DNA of 64,000 nucleotides. It comes from an uncultured Pseudomonadota bacterium (GTDB lineage: Bacteria > Pseudomonadota > Alphaproteobacteria > Rs-D84). The DNA lies in NCBI GenBank assembly GCA_902802115.1, contig CADCKW010000003.1, positions 1 through 64,000 of the forward strand, given 5' to 3'. The notes under the pieces are model-generated. The model had not been told where the DNA came from and searched no databases. It worked only from the letters and a program-made list of their open reading frames with translations. Position 1 is the first letter of the stretch; every line of letters starts with the position of its first letter. Below are positions 26,601-36,037 of this stretch, piece after piece. Position numbers and translations under genes: made by a program.

Positions 26601-29150
26601 GTGAGTGATTTAACAACAACAAATGGTGGGACATTTGAATTATATGCAAAATGGTCTGTGGGAACATATGGAATTTCGTATGTATTAAATGGTGGTTTAA
26701 ATGTTGATTTGGCAACATATACACCTGTGGAATATCTGTCCAGTAAATCAGCAAACAGTGCTTTCAGTTATTTTGATACCGGAACCAAATTTGATTTTGG
26801 TAAAGATTTTAGAGTTGTTGGTAAATTCAGCAACCCCAACACCAGTGCAAGACATATATTGTTAGGTAGTTATTACAATGGCGATAATATATTTAATATT
26901 GAATTAAAGACGAGTCCAACTGGTGCATTTAGAACTTACTTTGCTAGTGGCGCAGATGGTAATACTTCGCAAGCGATAGCGGCAAACACATGGACAGCAT
27001 ATGATGTATTTTATGATCCATTTTCACGCAAATCAAAAACTATTGCAGGAACTCAAAACTTTACTCTATCGGTTCCAAATGGTACAGGTGAAGTAGCGAA
27101 AGACATGCGAATGTTTTTAGATTATCGTTCTTCGCCATCGGCAGTTGCGTATCCTGTTAAGATGGCCGCAACGGCAATATATAAAAATAATGCGTTGGTC
27201 AATTATTATGTCCCAGTAAGAAATTCCAGCAATGTTTGTGGTATGTATGATGCTAAAAACGATGTGTTCAAAGCCAGTGCTACTGCGGCGGCATTTGATT
27301 GTCCATCGGTCAATACTATGCCAACCAGTTTTGCATATGATACAGGCGCCACAATTAGCGGTGTTCCTGTGCGTGCGCATAGTAAATTTGCCGGGTGGTG
27401 CACAAATTCTGCATTAACCCAAGGTTGTGCTATGACCAAAACCATTGCTGCAAATTCAACAAACGCATCACAAACATTTTATGCAAAATGGACCTGTGAT
27501 TCTGGATATCATGCATCAGGCAACGCATGTGTGGCGAACACGATTTCATTATCTTGGACAACCGCGCATGGAACCGCGCCAAGTTCTCCGTCGTCATGTA
27601 GTTATGGCGGAACATTTACCGCACCTGCGGCAATCACAGATGCCCCAGGATATGATTTCCAAGGTTGGAATATTAATGGCACACTGATTGCCGCCGGTGA
27701 AACGGTTTCATGTAATGAATTGGGTGTGGGCGCAATATCTGGCAATGTTTCCAATTCGGCAGTATGGTCACCAGCCAGTTATACCATCACTTTGAACGAT
27801 TCAACAAATGGCGGTACTGGCGGTTCAGGTTCTATAAAGGAAGTTTTTGATACCGAGTGGCAAGGTTCATCAGGAAGGATAACATCTGTGGCACAACCAA
27901 CCAAGGCGGCATCGGGACATGATTTTTATGTATTTACCGGTTATTCTACTGCGGCATCGGGCGGAACGATAAAAATTCATGGCGATGGCGTGTTGCCGGA
28001 ACCAACCATATTTACCGCAAATACAACACTGTATGCCCAGTTTGGAAAGTGTGCATGCACAACCGGCGATAATGTCACCAGTTGCACAGCAACCGGTGTA
28101 TCACGCAACCAATGCGAATATACTTATTCGTGTGCATCTGGGTTTAACAGCGGCGGCAATACATCTGGAACATTTACGGGCGATATCGGGGTTGCCAACA
28201 ATACCAGCCCTGATTGTTCTGGCAAGGTGAGTTATACAATGATATTAAAAAATCACGCTGGTTCGGCATGCAGTGTGACAGAGCAAAAATATTATTATGT
28301 GCCCATAGATAATAAATGGTATTCAGATAGCGCATTGACCAACGAAGTGACACATACCAGTTCCGACCCAACATGTCCTGGATACACTTTCCGCGGTTGG
28401 TATTGGGGCAACCCAACTGGTTTTAATGATAATTATACTTCAACTGCAGCAAATCGTGGGCAATTTGTCCAAGAAAACACCAGTGCGGCAAACAATAACG
28501 CACCAAACACTTACCAACCATACGCAAAAAATTCTGCGAATTTATCAGGAAAAACACTGAGTGCAAATAATAGTACGTATGCACGATGGGCGCGTAATTG
28601 TGACAGTGTTGAACATGGGCAATGCGATTTAACTGTCGCCGCCGACGGTTATGTCACATACGGTGTCACTTGTGATGCAGGACATTCGCCTGACCCGTCT
28701 GGGGGCGGTGTATATAATCCGTCCTGCCCGGCAGACATCTGTACCGCAGGTCAATATTTAAGCAATGGTGTTTGTACCGCATGCACCACAGGATATTATT
28801 GCGCCGATGGTGTAAATCGCACAGAATGCCCAATAGGATTATCTACACCGGACAACTCTATTGCCGAATATCATGATGACGCAGGTGATTGCGGACGCAT
28901 ATTACATATTGGCACATACGAAATACGGTTAAAATCTGTTCCCAGTGGCACAACTATACCTTCGCCGGCGGTGCGATTTGATTATGACGGCGATGGAACG
29001 GCAGATTTTTACGCACGTATGTCTTTGGTAGCATCGCCAATGCGTGTGACCAGTAGCGGACAAATTTCATCTGGAACAAATGAAAAGAATTTCAAAACAC
29101 GATATAATAATTCTGTGTATTATGTGTGTGATGACGGAACATGCAATTAA
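23628..29150 (+). CDS. Giant exported InlB-repeat surface protein
   Basis: 1840 residues. The start is a TTG with AGGGGA seven bases before it and a signal peptide directly behind (cleavage after SSFA, residue 27). Two Cys-rich modules (about 30-230) come first, each with a CxYxPE..CC pattern. About ten units of the InlB B-repeat type (Listeria-Bacteroides repeat) follow, recognisable by GYxFxGWY...TTLYAxW. Near residues 1035-1220 a LamG/concanavalin-A-like domain is inserted. The last 120 residues include CTAGQYLSNGVC and a small beta domain. The likely role is surface adhesion or matrix, from the family; the ligand is unknown. No sorting motif is visible. It ends at a strong terminator. Confidence 0.88.
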   Translation: MRLLSRIFGGFVLFAVLVFDGVSSSFADMSCKEGMTYYPEVGDCCYAFDGKSCISDFDEWVGIVESLDCKAGSGAYVNSDGNIVCCPEEITQPNELYQCECYDERFEFNPKTGGCDQCKYGMTWYPDVPEEGACCYFFDDKNKIECLTELDQWINFAKDSLDCGEKGAYVDINNEPHCCPEGTIANEYYGCSCENPAMTFNNETGICGCPAGYFWDGGTCLVCPEGYTCIGDLYEPKPNVYAITLRNYNDTGTHQTIYEKYDTGWYSNSAATTQITKANIPTRSGYKFRGYYTSTQADLTANGGVGTRVITNATSNNLPVNTTFTANTNLYAAWAKDCTQPANGSCTLTINSNGTATYTASCNSGYALSGDGTATPTCTATTANCYRIDLDNATNGGTGGAPTSVYMYRDATTYANSSNQSKWCKLYTDSACTTEVAYSGSYYTLPTTNPTKSHATFYNYVGSNGSLHYFYRSHINSEISYPQAWDSCIDPNGYYGINSIGFDASQTPSLTLTAKYDCDEGWRGSCTISNVYNGYKCFSNTACTVSPTSTISFNANGGSGGRSGTVTATYGSMLPVITTSNWTTPHRFEYRFTGYSDAQSGGNFYYGSTGASGTVWDKTANTTLYAQWNLFMDNNSGNKLYFYDGNTYKYQIMCSRSSCTLPTYSTAGITKPSGATWLGWAFLCGNYEYCGAGDATDTGLYGTGSSNGATSVANNNNFFGRYNEDELDSSFATGLHACWEFSVNYNLNGATDQIALMYTKYNNCQGMTLPTPTRENYIFDGWYDNPNFTGSPVTTIAAGSTGTKTYYAKWTESPCWHTALDNTTYGGTGGTTDIYINKSTCNVYANAGCTGSAITALPSTPTKANAWYSGHYIPSSTWGALISPSGSDRFTNLKTECNSNRFYSTLVAKYGCDDGYHAASSATNAACVTNSYSVHFNSNCPTTASGTMNNQSFTYGTAQNLTNNGFSCTGYTFAGWATSASGAKVYNNQESVSDLTTTNGGTFELYAKWSVGTYGISYVLNGGLNVDLATYTPVEYLSSKSANSAFSYFDTGTKFDFGKDFRVVGKFSNPNTSARHILLGSYYNGDNIFNIELKTSPTGAFRTYFASGADGNTSQAIAANTWTAYDVFYDPFSRKSKTIAGTQNFTLSVPNGTGEVAKDMRMFLDYRSSPSAVAYPVKMAATAIYKNNALVNYYVPVRNSSNVCGMYDAKNDVFKASATAAAFDCPSVNTMPTSFAYDTGATISGVPVRAHSKFAGWCTNSALTQGCAMTKTIAANSTNASQTFYAKWTCDSGYHASGNACVANTISLSWTTAHGTAPSSPSSCSYGGTFTAPAAITDAPGYDFQGWNINGTLIAAGETVSCNELGVGAISGNVSNSAVWSPASYTITLNDSTNGGTGGSGSIKEVFDTEWQGSSGRITSVAQPTKAASGHDFYVFTGYSTAASGGTIKIHGDGVLPEPTIFTANTTLYAQFGKCACTTGDNVTSCTATGVSRNQCEYTYSCASGFNSGGNTSGTFTGDIGVANNTSPDCSGKVSYTMILKNHAGSACSVTEQKYYYVPIDNKWYSDSALTNEVTHTSSDPTCPGYTFRGWYWGNPTGFNDNYTSTAANRGQFVQENTSAANNNAPNTYQPYAKNSANLSGKTLSANNSTYARWARNCDSVEHGQCDLTVAADGYVTYGVTCDAGHSPDPSGGGVYNPSCPADICTAGQYLSNGVCTACTTGYYCADGVNRTECPIGLSTPDNSIAEYHDDAGDCGRILHIGTYEIRLKSVPSGTTIPSPAVRFDYDGDGTADFYARMSLVASPMRVTSSGQISSGTNEKNFKTRYNNSVYYVCDDGTCN
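26745..27290 (+). other. LamG/ConA-like domain inserted between InlB repeats
   Basis: Within the giant protein, residues about 1035-1220 lack the repeat pattern. They read as a jelly-roll domain: YFDTGTKFDFGKDF, ARHILLGSYY, then VPVRNSSNVCGMYD near the end. Codon use also differs (CTA Leu, ACT Thr), hinting at separate origin. The fold assignment is by resemblance only. Confidence 0.5.
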
Positions 29151-29151
29151 C

Positions 29152-29177
29152 AAATGCCCAATCGGGCATTTTTTTAT
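29152..29177 (+). terminator. Terminator after the InlB-repeat gene
   Basis: AAATGCCC-AATC-GGGCATTT hairpin with a T run, directly after the stop codon. Confidence 0.85.
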
Positions 29178-29202
29178 AAAAAAAATACCGATAAATCGGT
29201 AT
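29178..29202 (-). terminator. Terminator of rnpB
   Basis: On the minus strand, stem ATACCGAT/ATCGGTAT with a two-base loop followed by a long T run. Confidence 0.8.
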
Positions 29203-29207
29203 AATAA

Positions 29208-29567
29208 GTTGCCGTTGTCCAGTGCGGAAATATAAGCCGGATTCTGTATCGCCACATTATGTTATCTTTTTACGGCATAAAAAGGACATTTTGTGGTGCC
29301 AAGCATAATTAATCTGCACAATGCGTTGCCGCAAAGTGTCAAGCCCCCTACCCATTCTTCATAGCCCTGGGACCGAGCGAAGAACCTATATGGGGTTGCT
29401 GCACATAGAGATTGCCCGTTTCACTCTGAATTAAATCAGCTCGTCTCTGTTGCTCTAATCGTCGGGTCACCCCGCGTGGCCGTTAGCCACTATGCGTCCC
29501 AATGCAGTCCGGACTTTCCTCCATCACCGATTAAGGCAACGGCTATGCTTCATCCGCCTGGACAGTG
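29208..29567 (-). ncRNA. rnpB: RNase P RNA, bacterial type A
   Basis: Read on the minus strand, the conserved core GGAGGAAAGTCCGGACT appears near 29522, and ACAGAATCCGGCTTAT near 29240 close to the 3' end. The ends pair as P1: TGTCCAG-GCGGA with TCCGC-A-CTGGACA. The RNA is the catalytic part of RNase P, which removes 5' leaders from tRNA precursors. The promoter and terminator fit the ends. The boundaries are accurate to a few bases. Confidence 0.95.
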
Positions 29568-29573
29568 GTATTT

Positions 29574-29601
29574 ATTTTATTTGGTTTTTCAAAAAAATCA
29601 A
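29574..29601 (-). promoter_or_regulatory. Promoter of rnpB
   Basis: Minus strand TTGATT (29601-29596), 16-base spacer, TAAAAT (29579-29574). The predicted start falls on the first base pairs of P1. Confidence 0.6.
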
Positions 29602-29605
29602 CTGT

Positions 29606-29839
29606 TTATTTTTGTGTGTTTTCAACGCGTTCGCCCATGTGTCGCGCAGACTTTAACGCGGTTTGCAATGCGCGCATCGCAATCAACCTGATTTTTGGTG
29701 CAAATGCACGCATATTCATATTATCTGCGACAGTATTTCCTATCAATGTCGCAATATATTCCATTTGTGTCGGTGCAATTGTAAAAACCTCGCTGGTTAT
29801 GTCGTCAATTTTCAAGTTTTTTACGGTCTGTTCGTGCAT
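29606..29839 (-). CDS. Small soluble protein, unknown function
   Basis: 77 residues. The ATG at 29839 (MHEQTVKN) is chosen because GGGGG lies five bases upstream; an ATG four codons earlier has no ribosome site. Mostly helical and amphipathic (IRLIAMRALQTALKSARHM), no Cys, no membrane segment. It sits between divergent secA and rnpB. No family recognised. Confidence 0.6.
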   Translation of the reverse strand: MHEQTVKNLKIDDITSEVFTIAPTQMEYIATLIGNTVADNMNMRAFAPKIRLIAMRALQTALKSARHMGERVENTQK

Positions 29840-29917
29840 ATTTTCCCCCATTATTCATAAAAAAATTACATAAACTCACTTGTTTATTCTATCATCAGGA
29901 TTATATCATAAAGTATC

Positions 29918-29946
29918 TTGACCGCAAAATATAAAATTGCTATAAA
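29918..29946 (+). promoter_or_regulatory. Promoter of secA
   Basis: TTGACC (29918-29923), 17 bases, TATAAA (29941-29946), 27 bases before the ATG. Confidence 0.7.
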
Positions 29947-29973
29947 TGTCGTGATAAAAAATAAGGAAAAGGT

Positions 29974-32577
29974 ATGAATATTATTAAATTGTTGTTAGGT
30001 TCTGCAAATGACAGAATTGTAAAGTCTTATGATAAAACTGTTTCATTGATAAATGATTTGGAACCAAAATATGTCGCAATGAGTGATGACGAATTGCGCG
30101 CGCAAACAGATATTTTAAAAAAACGTCTGGCGGACGGCGAAAAAGAAAAATCTGTATTGCCTGATGCGTTTGCTGTTGTGCGCGAGGCAGCCAAACGTTC
30201 TATTGGTCTGCGGCATTTTGATGTGCAATTGATTGGCGGTATGGTTTTGGCAAATGGTCAAATTTCCGAAATGAAAACCGGTGAAGGTAAAACACTGGTC
30301 GCAACATTGGCTTTGTATTTAAAGGCTTTGTATGGCAAAGGCGCACACCTGATTACTGTTAATGATTATTTGGCATCGCGTGACGCACAATGGATGGGTC
30401 AGGTTTATAAATTCTTGGGACTTTCCATTGGTATTATTCAACACGATATGTCCGACGATGAACGGCGCGCGGCTTATAACTGTGATATTACATATGTGAC
30501 AAATTCCGAATTGGGTTTTGATTATTTGCGCGACAATATGAAATTCTTTAAAGAACAACAGGTATTGCGCCCGTTGTTCTATGCCATTGTTGATGAGGTT
30601 GATAGTATTTTAATCGACGAAGCACGCACTCCGTTGATTATATCTGGGCCGTCCGAAGATGTCAGTGAATTATACAACAAGGTTGATGCGGTTGTCGCAC
30701 AATTTAACGATACAGATTTCAAAAAAGATGAAAAAGACCGCCATGTGACATTGACTGAAAGCGGTGTCGATACAGCAACGCGTTTATTAAAAGATGCAGG
30801 TTTGCTGGTTGGTGATAATTTGTATGCAACAGAAAACGCGGCTATTGTTATGCATATTCAACAGGCTTTGTTGGCGCATAATCTGTATCAAAAAAATGTT
30901 AATTATGTTGTACGCAATGGCGAAGTTTTAATTGTTGATGAATTTACAGGTCGTGTTATGACCGGACGCCGTTTTGGACGCGGTCTGCACCAAGCAATTG
31001 AGGCCAAAGAACACGTTGCAGTTCAACCTGAAAATCAAACTGTGTCCAGTATTTCTTATCAAAATCTGTTCCGGTTGTATGAAATTTTGTCAGGTATGAC
31101 AGGTACCGCAATGACCGAAGCAGCAGAATTTGAAGAAATCTATAAACTGCGCGTTGTTTCAATCCCAACAAACCGTCCGGTTGCGCGTATCGATCATCAC
31201 GATGAAATATATCGCAACAAGACCGAAAAATATGACGCAATATTAAAACAAATCGAAGATTGTGTAAAAAGAAAACAACCTGTGTTGGTTGGAACGGTGT
31301 CTATTGAAAAATCCGAAGAATTGGCTGCGTTGGTTCGTGAAAAATTACATATCGAACCCGCGGTATTAAACGCAAAACACCATGAGTCTGAGGCCAAAAT
31401 CGTTGCCCAGGCTGGCGCACCTGGGGCGGTCACAATCGCAACAAATATGGCAGGACGCGGAACAGATATTAAACTGGGTGGTAATGCCGAAGAATTAATT
31501 GCAAACCTGGATTCCAATGCCCCAGATTTCGAAGACAAGAAAAAAGAAATCTATGCCAGAATCGAAGCCAATAAAAAATTGGTTTTGGACGCCGGTGGTT
31601 TGTATGTAATTGGAACAGAACGTCACGAATCACGTCGTATCGATAACCAATTACGCGGTCGTTCAGGTCGTCAAGGTGACCCAGGTGATTCTAAATTCTT
31701 TTTGGCATTGGACGATGATTTAATGCGCATATTTGGTGCGGCACGTTTGGATTCAATGCTGACAACATTAGGATTAAAAACCGGTGAAGCAATCACACAT
31801 CCTTGGATTACCAAGGCTTTGGAAAAGGCACAAAAACGCGTCGAGGCACGTTATTTCGAAGCCCGTAAAGAATTGTTGAAATACGATAATGTTATGAACG
31901 AACAACGCACCGTTGTTTATAAACAACGCAATGAATTGATGACATCAAAAGATTTGTCGCCATTGGCACACGAAATGATTGGTGATGTTGTTGAAATGAT
32001 TTGCGAAAATAATATTGCAGAAAAATCTCAGCCACATGATTGGAATACGGTGGGTATGCACGATGCAATGTTGCGCACTTTTGCGTTGGATATCACCGAT
32101 ATCGAAAATTGGAAAACAGACCCAGATATCACAGAACGCAAAGCATACGATGCGTTATACAACCTGGCAATCCGCAGATATAATCAACAGGCTGAAAAAT
32201 ACGGTCCCGAATTGATGCAGATGGCAACGCGTCAAATGATGCTGGGGGCATTGGATTCCCAATGGAAACGTCATTTGCAACAAATGGATTATTTGCAGAT
32301 GTCTATTGGTTTGCGCGGTTATGCCCAGAAAAACCCATTGTATGAATACAAGCGCGAAGCTTTGGATTTGTTTAAAAATACTATAAACAATTTCAAAATT
32401 ATGTCTGTGTCTTATGTTTGTCGTATGGAATTAACCCGCGAAGATGTTAATAATACAGATAAAGAACGCGCCGCACATGATGCCGCATTAAATGGCGAAG
32501 CAAATATTCGTCGTAATGCGCCCTGCCCATGTGGTTCGGGATTGAAATATAAAAATTGTCATGGCAAATTAAACTAA
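29974..32577 (+). CDS. secA: Protein translocase ATPase SecA
   Basis: 867 residues, full length. Peripheral ATPase that pushes unfolded preproteins through SecYEG. Walker A MKTGEGKT starts at residue 100, DEVDS forms the Walker B, and TNMAGRGTDIKLGG is the second nucleotide-domain motif. The C-terminal zinc-binding SEC-C motif is intact (APCPCGSGLKYKNCHG). It has its own promoter and is followed 26 bases later by dnaE. Given the many exported proteins in this window, it serves a heavy export load. Confidence 0.98.
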   Translation: MNIIKLLLGSANDRIVKSYDKTVSLINDLEPKYVAMSDDELRAQTDILKKRLADGEKEKSVLPDAFAVVREAAKRSIGLRHFDVQLIGGMVLANGQISEMKTGEGKTLVATLALYLKALYGKGAHLITVNDYLASRDAQWMGQVYKFLGLSIGIIQHDMSDDERRAAYNCDITYVTNSELGFDYLRDNMKFFKEQQVLRPLFYAIVDEVDSILIDEARTPLIISGPSEDVSELYNKVDAVVAQFNDTDFKKDEKDRHVTLTESGVDTATRLLKDAGLLVGDNLYATENAAIVMHIQQALLAHNLYQKNVNYVVRNGEVLIVDEFTGRVMTGRRFGRGLHQAIEAKEHVAVQPENQTVSSISYQNLFRLYEILSGMTGTAMTEAAEFEEIYKLRVVSIPTNRPVARIDHHDEIYRNKTEKYDAILKQIEDCVKRKQPVLVGTVSIEKSEELAALVREKLHIEPAVLNAKHHESEAKIVAQAGAPGAVTIATNMAGRGTDIKLGGNAEELIANLDSNAPDFEDKKKEIYARIEANKKLVLDAGGLYVIGTERHESRRIDNQLRGRSGRQGDPGDSKFFLALDDDLMRIFGAARLDSMLTTLGLKTGEAITHPWITKALEKAQKRVEARYFEARKELLKYDNVMNEQRTVVYKQRNELMTSKDLSPLAHEMIGDVVEMICENNIAEKSQPHDWNTVGMHDAMLRTFALDITDIENWKTDPDITERKAYDALYNLAIRRYNQQAEKYGPELMQMATRQMMLGALDSQWKRHLQQMDYLQMSIGLRGYAQKNPLYEYKREALDLFKNTINNFKIMSVSYVCRMELTREDVNNTDKERAAHDAALNGEANIRRNAPCPCGSGLKYKNCHGKLN

Positions 32578-32602
32578 TAAATTTAGTGTTCAAGGTAAGT
32601 AA

Positions 32603-35600
32603 ATGGGCAGTTTTATTCATCTTCATTTGCATTCAAAAATATCTGTGGGAAACAGCACGATATCTGTGGGTGCAAATAAAAAAGCCGGTATCCCTGTTGG
32701 TATCCCAGAACTGTGTATCGCCAATAATATGCCGGCATGCGCGCTGACCGATACAAATATGATGTCGGGCTGTGCAGAATTGTCCGATGTTATGCCTGCA
32801 AATAAACTGCAACCTATTATTGGTATTGAAATATCACTGAATCATCATACCGCCGACCCAAAGGTTTTACGCGCAAATTCTTTATCTAAAATCGTTTTGT
32901 TGGCACAAAATCACGATGGATATTTAAATTTGTGCGAACTGACCCGAATAATGTATATGCGTGGCGAAAATCACCATTTGGGACCGTATATTACTTTTGA
33001 TGAATTGGAACCTTTATCAAATAATTTAATTTGTTTATCTGGGGCGCATTTGGGGCCGATTGGTATGGCAATTTTAAACAGTCAAAACGATTTGGCAAAA
33101 AACTATGCGGCGCGTTTTCAAAAATTATTCGGTGACAGATTTTATATAGAAATTCAACGACATGGTTTGGAAGACGAAATAAAAACAGAACCTGAATTTT
33201 TACACATTGCCGAAAGTTTAAATATTCCAATTGTCGCAACAAACGATGTATGTTTCGCAGCACCTGAAAATTATGAAGCAATGGACGCATTGAGTTGCGT
33301 TCTGGGGCAAACCAAAGTCATTGACCCGGGTCGTCCGCGCAAATCGTCAGAGCAATATTTTAAATCAACCGAACAAATGACAGAGTTGTTTAGCGATTTA
33401 CCCGAAGCGATTGAAAATACTGAAATTATTGCAAGTCGCTGTGGCTTTTTGGTCAATGTAAAAGAAAAGCCTTTGTTGCCAAAATTTGGTGATGATTTCG
33501 AGGCCGAGTGCCAAATGCTGCGCGATAATACTATGAACGGACTGGCTGCAAGAATTGCGGAACATGGTATCACAGACACAAAACCATATTACGACCAGGC
33601 CGAATTTGAATTAGGCGTTATTATAGGCATGGGATTCCCAGGCTATTTCTTAATCGTTGCCGATTATATACAATGGTGTCGAAACAATGATATTTTAACT
33701 GGGCCTGGACGTGGTTCAGGTGCGGGGTCTATTGTGGCATGGTGTTTGGGTATTACCCATGTTGATCCATTAAAATACGGTTTGTTGTTTGAAAGATTTT
33801 TGAATCCTGACCGTATTTCTATGCCGGATTTTGACGTTGATTTTGAACCAACTGGAATAGAAAAAGTGTTGGCGTATATTTGCGATAAATATGGTCATGA
33901 TTCTGTATGTCGTATTATTACTTTTGGCAGTCTGCAAGCACGTGGGGCAATTCGTGATATTGGGCGTGTGTATGGAATACCGTATTCTAAATCCGACAGG
34001 TTGTCCAAACTGATTCCGGCTGATGCAAAAAAATTAAAAGAAGCCGTTGATTCTTCACCCGAAATGCAAGAGGTTTTAGCGGCAGATGCCGATATGGACA
34101 AGGTTGTTAAAATCGCCGAAGAATTAGAAGGTTCTATTCGAAACCTGGGACAACACGCGTGCGGTGTGGTTATCGGCGACAGACCAACAACAAAAATCGC
34201 CCCGGTATATCGCGATCCATCAAACCCTTTGCCGTCCAGTCAATATGACGGACATTATTTGGAGGCGACAGGTTTAATTAAGTTTGACTTTTTAGGTTTG
34301 GAAACTTTGGTCGTGTTAAAACATGCGGTTAAGTTAATTCAACAAACACGTGGCATCAATGTTGATTTGGATAAAATACCAACTGATGATGATGTGACAC
34401 TTAAATTGTGGCAACGCGGACTCACCGAAGGCATATTCCAATTCGATGCCCCGTTTGTTAAACAAACTTTGCGTAAAATGCAACCAACCAGTTTCTTGGA
34501 AATTTCGGCTTTAAACGCGTTAAACAGACCGGGACCTATTGCTTTTATTCCACAATTTATCGCGCGTATGCATGGCGAAGAAAAAATTGAATATGTTCAC
34601 CCCAAAGCCGAACCTATATTAAAAGAATCTTATGGAATTATTGTTTATCAAGAACAGGTTATGTTATTAACACGTGCATTGGCAAACTTTACACGTGGCG
34701 AATCCGACACTGTGCGTAAGGCAATGGGTAAAAAGAAATTGGATTTGTTGGCCAAGTTAGAAGTTAAATTCTTGGACGGCTGCGAAGAGCAAGGGACATT
34801 GGACAGGGAAACCGCAAAAGATTTGTGGGAAAAGTTTAAAGAATTTGCAAAATACGCGTTTAATAAATCACATGCTATTGCTTATTCTATTGTTGCAAAC
34901 CAATGTGCATACCTGAAAGCACACTATACCCCGGAATTTATTGCCGCAGCAATGTCCAGTAATTTAAACGATACAGACCAATTGGCTTTGTTCGTAGATG
35001 ATGCAAAATCTAACTTTGGAATTCAAATTGTTGCACCAGATATCAATGAAAGTGAATCTTTATTTACCGTCAAAGATGGTAAAATTGTTTATGCGTTGGC
35101 GGCAATCAAAGGTGTTGGAACCGCTGCAACCGATGCAATTATCGCAGAACGCAACGCAAATGGTAAATTCAAAAATTTAACAGACTTTGCAAAACGTTGC
35201 GCGCCAATCATGAATAAACGAATATTGGAAGCATTTGCAAAAGTTGGTGTGTTGGATTCTTTGGAAAAAAATCGTGCTGCAATATTTATGAACGCAGATA
35301 TGATTTTATCGTATGCATCAAAAAGTAAAGACAGCGGAAATTCTTTATCTTTATTCGCAAATACAACCCAAGACGATGTTATGGAAAATCGGTTGCAATC
35401 AAATTTACCAAAAACAGAACCTTGGACTTTTTCACAAAGATTAGAAAACGAATTATCGGCTTTGGGTTTTTATATTTCAGCACACCCATTGGATCAATAT
35501 AAAAATTTAATTGCACGTGAAAAGTTAGTGACCAGTACATCTCTGGAATCTGTCGGTGACAGAAAACCGGTGCGTATTGCCGCAAATGTTGGTTCGTATT

Positions 35601-36037
35601 CACGCCGTCGCACAAAAACAGGCAAAGAAATGATTACAATTGCCGCGACTGACAGTTTTGGTAATATCGATGCGGTTGCGTTTGGCGATGCGTCCATAGA
35701 ATTTGCAAATATTTTATCAAAAGAATCTTTGGTTTTGATATCTGGCAAAGCATCATGTCGTGACGACAGGTTTTCTGTATTTGTTGATTCAATTACACCT
35801 TTGTCACAATGGGTTGCCAAGATTGCAAAGAAAATAACTTTGGACGTGTGGAACGGTGGCGCCCTGCCCGATTTAAAAAAGACTTTGGCAACATTACCAC
35901 GTGGTTCAACACGTGTGGTTTTGAATTTACATGGCGCAGATAAAATCGCCACAATGGTATTACCGGGCGGTGTTGAACTGGGTAATAATACCGCCAGTGA
36001 TATTTCTGCGTTGGGAATAAAGGTGCAGATAGAATAA
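32603..36037 (+). CDS. dnaE: DNA polymerase III alpha subunit
   Basis: 1144 residues. Replicative polymerase of the DnaE1 type. The N-terminal PHP domain has HLHLHS but TDTN where metal-binding forms have TDHG, so the PHP proofreading site is probably inactive, as in E. coli. The catalytic aspartates are in MPDFDVDFEP and in KFDFLGLETL. A helix-hairpin-helix segment and an OB fold follow near 820-1050. Start ATG has AAGG eight bases upstream. The stop overlaps rsmH by one base. Confidence 0.97.
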   Translation: MGSFIHLHLHSKISVGNSTISVGANKKAGIPVGIPELCIANNMPACALTDTNMMSGCAELSDVMPANKLQPIIGIEISLNHHTADPKVLRANSLSKIVLLAQNHDGYLNLCELTRIMYMRGENHHLGPYITFDELEPLSNNLICLSGAHLGPIGMAILNSQNDLAKNYAARFQKLFGDRFYIEIQRHGLEDEIKTEPEFLHIAESLNIPIVATNDVCFAAPENYEAMDALSCVLGQTKVIDPGRPRKSSEQYFKSTEQMTELFSDLPEAIENTEIIASRCGFLVNVKEKPLLPKFGDDFEAECQMLRDNTMNGLAARIAEHGITDTKPYYDQAEFELGVIIGMGFPGYFLIVADYIQWCRNNDILTGPGRGSGAGSIVAWCLGITHVDPLKYGLLFERFLNPDRISMPDFDVDFEPTGIEKVLAYICDKYGHDSVCRIITFGSLQARGAIRDIGRVYGIPYSKSDRLSKLIPADAKKLKEAVDSSPEMQEVLAADADMDKVVKIAEELEGSIRNLGQHACGVVIGDRPTTKIAPVYRDPSNPLPSSQYDGHYLEATGLIKFDFLGLETLVVLKHAVKLIQQTRGINVDLDKIPTDDDVTLKLWQRGLTEGIFQFDAPFVKQTLRKMQPTSFLEISALNALNRPGPIAFIPQFIARMHGEEKIEYVHPKAEPILKESYGIIVYQEQVMLLTRALANFTRGESDTVRKAMGKKKLDLLAKLEVKFLDGCEEQGTLDRETAKDLWEKFKEFAKYAFNKSHAIAYSIVANQCAYLKAHYTPEFIAAAMSSNLNDTDQLALFVDDAKSNFGIQIVAPDINESESLFTVKDGKIVYALAAIKGVGTAATDAIIAERNANGKFKNLTDFAKRCAPIMNKRILEAFAKVGVLDSLEKNRAAIFMNADMILSYASKSKDSGNSLSLFANTTQDDVMENRLQSNLPKTEPWTFSQRLENELSALGFYISAHPLDQYKNLIAREKLVTSTSLESVGDRKPVRIAANVGSYSRRRTKTGKEMITIAATDSFGNIDAVAFGDASIEFANILSKESLVLISGKASCRDDRFSVFVDSITPLSQWVAKIAKKITLDVWNGGALPDLKKTLATLPRGSTRVVLNLHGADKIATMVLPGGVELGNNTASDISALGIKVQIE

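Noticed and set aside
29476-29873. Open frames over and beside rnpB
   Set aside because: The region is the RNase P RNA and its promoter; frames here have no ribosome sites.
32603-32800. Loss of metal ligand in the DnaE PHP domain as a novelty
   Set aside because: TDTN in place of TDHG is common in E. coli-type DnaE (TDFTN), so this is normal.
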